NCBI GenBank assembly: GCA_023136145.1
Contig: JAGLRU010000202.1
Location: 1-7,877, forward strand
Reading direction: 5' to 3'
Origin: Alphaproteobacteria bacterium
GTDB lineage: Bacteria > Pseudomonadota > Alphaproteobacteria > Micavibrionales > UBA2020
Length of the DNA stretch: 7,877 bases
Positions 6,232-7,877 of this stretch are shown piece by piece. Numbering within the stretch: position 1 is the first letter of the stretch; every line of letters starts with the position of its first letter. The notes under the pieces were generated by a model. The model ran no database searches. It saw only the letters and a list, made by a program, of their open reading frames with translations, and was not told where the DNA came from. Both the position numbers and the translations under genes were made by a program.

Positions 6232-7080
6232 GGTATACAAGACTTTCCGGGAGCCATTAAAGATTACAACAATTCCATCACAATCATGGAAGCCTTGCGT
6301 GATACGTTGAGAGATAAATGGCTGGGAGAATTCCAGAACGATTTGGCTGGAGCCTATATAAACCGGGGCAATGCCCGTGCAAGATCTCAGAAATTTCCGG
6401 GAGCCATTAAAGATTACGGTAATGCCATTACGATACTAGAAGCCTTGCGTAAAACGCTGGGGGATAAATGGCCGGGAAAATTCCAAAACGATCTGGCAAA
6501 TGCCTATATGAATCGGGGCAATGCCAGTCAGGATATACAGAAATTTCCAGAAGCCATTGAAGATTACGGCAGTGCCATTACAATACGGGAAGCCCTGCGT
6601 GATACGCTGAGAGACAACTGGCCAAGCGAATTCCAGAACGATCTAGCAAAGACCTATATGAACCGGGGAAATGCCCGTAAGGGTATACAGGACTTTTCAG
6701 AAGCCGTTAAAGATTACAACAATTCCATCACAATCATGGAAGCCCTGCGTAATGCGATGGAAGACAAATGGCCGGGAGAATTCCAAAACGATCTGGCAAA
6801 TGCCTATATGAATCGGGGAAATGCTTGTAAGGGTATACAGGACTTTTCAGAAGCTATTGAAAATTACGGCAGTGCCATCACAATACAAGAAACCCTGCGT
6901 AAAGCACTTGGGGACAAATGGCCGGGAGAATTCCAGAATAATCTGGCGTCAGCTTATGCAAATCGAGGCACTGCCCGTAAGAACATACAGAACTTTCCGG
7001 AAGCTATTGAAGATTATAAAAAGGCTCTTGAATTGTTTGAATTATTCAAAAAGAAATTTCAAGGAGGCCAGCCGGAAGAT
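5731..7080 (+). repeat. nine tandem 150-bp coding repeats (50-residue TPR-like units)
   Basis: Units begin at TTCCAGAACGATCTGGC-like sequence at 5731, 5881, 6031, 6181, 6331, 6481, 6631, 6781 and 6931, exactly 150 bases apart with no indel. A degenerate tenth start follows at 7081. Each encodes a helix A (FQNDLANAYMNRGNAR) and helix B (FPEAIEDYGNAITI, then EALRKTLGDKWP). A TPR is 34 residues, so this is a lengthened variant with an extra LRxTLGDxWP segment. DNA similarity is high between units. The stretch 6121-6300 matches 6571-6750 with about ten differences in 180 bases, a 450-bp (three-unit) offset indicating segmental duplication or conversion. Variable positions cluster between the two helices (for example RQDIQE, RARLQD, RAKSQN, RKGIQD). 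Confidence 0.95.
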
Positions 7081-7128
7081 TTCCTTCAGACCTTGCGTAA
7101 TGAAATCATCAGGCTTGAGAATAAATAA
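6232..7128 (+). pseudogene. C-terminal TPR portion of the STAND gene, downstream of the amber codon
   Basis: The frame of the 4054 gene continues without another stop for 298 codons to TAA at 7126-7128, covering the rest of repeat 4, repeats 5-9 and a closing helix (LFELFKKKF, then FLQTLRNEIIRLENK). It is not an independent gene: the first ATG, 6286, lies inside a repeat helix and has no ribosome site. It is best read as the distal sensor part of one 1024-residue protein. In repeat 4 the interrupted position reads NVR-stop-GIQDF, while other repeats have K, Q or A there. Conservation of repeats 5-9 without frameshift or further stops implies that the lesion is recent, an artefact, or tolerated by read-through. 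Confidence 0.75.
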
Positions 7129-7245
7129 CAATCAAGACTAATCCGCCTTACGAAAAAACTATGCGAATGAAAAATTCACTACGTTTTAAAAAAAAAAGCT
7201 TAAAGACCTTTTCATTGAAAAAATAAAAAGAAACGCAATAACTCA
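7129..7245. other. AT-rich gap between convergent genes, no gene seen
   Basis: This 117-base gap separates the TPR gene from the convergent integrase. It contains an A10 run (7188-7197) and a tiny TTTTCA/TGAAAA inverted repeat near 7209-7221. No GC-rich stem with a T run is visible on either strand, so I cannot name a terminator. It could hold an element boundary, but I see no repeat here matching the tRNA 3' end. Confidence 0.5.
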
Positions 7246-7877
7246 TTACATTTTCTTTTTAAATTTCCCGACAATAACTTTTTCCGCACTATCCTTGATA
7301 AGATCATCCAGAATATCCGCATAATCCTGCATCATTTTTTTGCGCTCCAGAAGGTACTCGGCGCGGTTATAGGCGGAACGGATTTTGTCTTGATCCTCAT
7401 GGGCAAGCTGACGCTCGATCACATCGGGCGGATAGCCCTTTTCATTCAGAATGGTACTGGCAAGACTTCTGAAACCATGCCCTGTCATGCGCCCCTGATA
7501 GCCCATGCGCCGCAATGCCATGAGTACGGCACCATTACTGATATGTCTGGATTTACTGGCGAAGCTGTGAAAGATATATGGCTTGTCTCCTGTAACTGTT
7601 TGCAAGCCTTTCAGGATTGTCAGTGTCTGCCGGGAAAGCGGCACCATGTGAGGACGTTTCATTTTCATGCGTGATGCGGGGATATTCCATTCCTCGCGGT
7701 TCCAGTCGATTTCTTCCCACTTTGCGCCGATTAATTCGCTAGTGCGTACAAATATCAAAGCCAATAGCTGCATGGCCGTTTTGCTCATATTGTTCTCTCT
7801 GGAATCTATCGCCTGTAACAGCTTGGGTAATTCATCAAAAGAGATACAGGCATGATGTTTTTCCTCGACAGAAGGCA
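7246..7877 (-). CDS. P4-type tyrosine integrase, C-terminal part (runs off the window)
   Basis: The minus-strand frame is open from the window edge (first full codons encode PSVEEKHHACISFDELPKLL) to TAA at 7246-7248, about 209 residues. This is the catalytic half of a prophage-P4-like integrase, a family usually near 400 residues. The in-frame ATG at 7788 is internal, not the start. From that Met as residue 1, the catalytic Arg is Arg15 in FVRTSELIGAKW, the HxxR box is His104/Arg107 in TGHGFRSLAS, the second His is His130 in QLAHED, and the nucleophile is probably Tyr140 in SAYNRAEYL. The tail KKMMQDYADILDDL is typical of the family. P4-type enzymes normally insert elements into tRNA or tmRNA 3' ends. 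The N-terminal arm-binding domain, the start and any nearby att site are outside the window. It is a different integrase family from the 2868 gene, so a separate element is likely. Confidence 0.9.
   Translation of the reverse strand, partial: PSVEEKHHACISFDELPKLLQAIDSRENNMSKTAMQLLALIFVRTSELIGAKWEEIDWNREEWNIPASRMKMKRPHMVPLSRQTLTILKGLQTVTGDKPYIFHSFASKSRHISNGAVLMALRRMGYQGRMTGHGFRSLASTILNEKGYPPDVIERQLAHEDQDKIRSAYNRAEYLLERKKMMQDYADILDDLIKDSAEKVIVGKFKKKM

Noticed and set aside
5731..7080. CRISPR-like periodic repeats
   Set aside because: The 150-bp units are wholly coding, without a repeat/spacer alternation; they are protein repeats.
7390..7674. Plus-strand open frame opposite the P4-type integrase
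   Set aside because: It is antisense to a frame with all catalytic residues and has no recognisable domain.

Overview
The window looks like an alphaproteobacterial chromosome carrying an integrated accessory segment. I infer this from a cytoplasmic-type SH3-NlpC/P60 peptidase, an integrase and conserved hypothetical of types I associate with alphaproteobacteria, and moderate GC. A genus cannot be named from sequence alone.

Left end (1-1269): an intact tRNA-Thr(GGT) with encoded CCA is followed by an NlpC/P60 cysteine peptidase gene. Converging on it is a small lipoprotein gene on the minus strand. Its frame is open from a clean signal peptide and lipobox to its own TGA, except for one in-frame TAG at codon 36. 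This part reads as resident chromosome.

Middle (1315-4004): a divergent conserved protein of unknown function, an AlpA-like regulator, a helix-turn-helix protein whose zinc-ribbon half lies in another frame, and a tyrosine recombinase. Order, strand and spacing suggest one integration and regulation module. The helix-turn-helix gene is split at an A6 run. The recombinase has a shifted C-terminal tail beyond its catalytic tyrosine.

Cargo (4054-7128): one large gene for a STAND-like P-loop ATPase followed by nine TPR-like repeats, each exactly 50 codons (150 bp) and partly near identical in DNA. The frame is open to 7128 except for an amber codon at 6229-6231 in repeat 4. The matching copy in repeat 7 has AAG there. 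The architecture (sensor-type repeats on a STAND NTPase, between two integrases) fits a candidate antiviral or self/non-self sensing protein. No N-terminal effector domain is visible, so that function is inference.

Right end (7246-7877): the C-terminal part of a second, P4-type integrase on the minus strand, running off the window. The two integrases belong to different families, so the interval may be stacked elements or an accessory hotspot.

Four lesions in about 6 kb (two amber codons and two frameshifts each mended by removing one base) mean decay, sequence error or, less likely, recoding. Telling these apart is the most useful follow-up.
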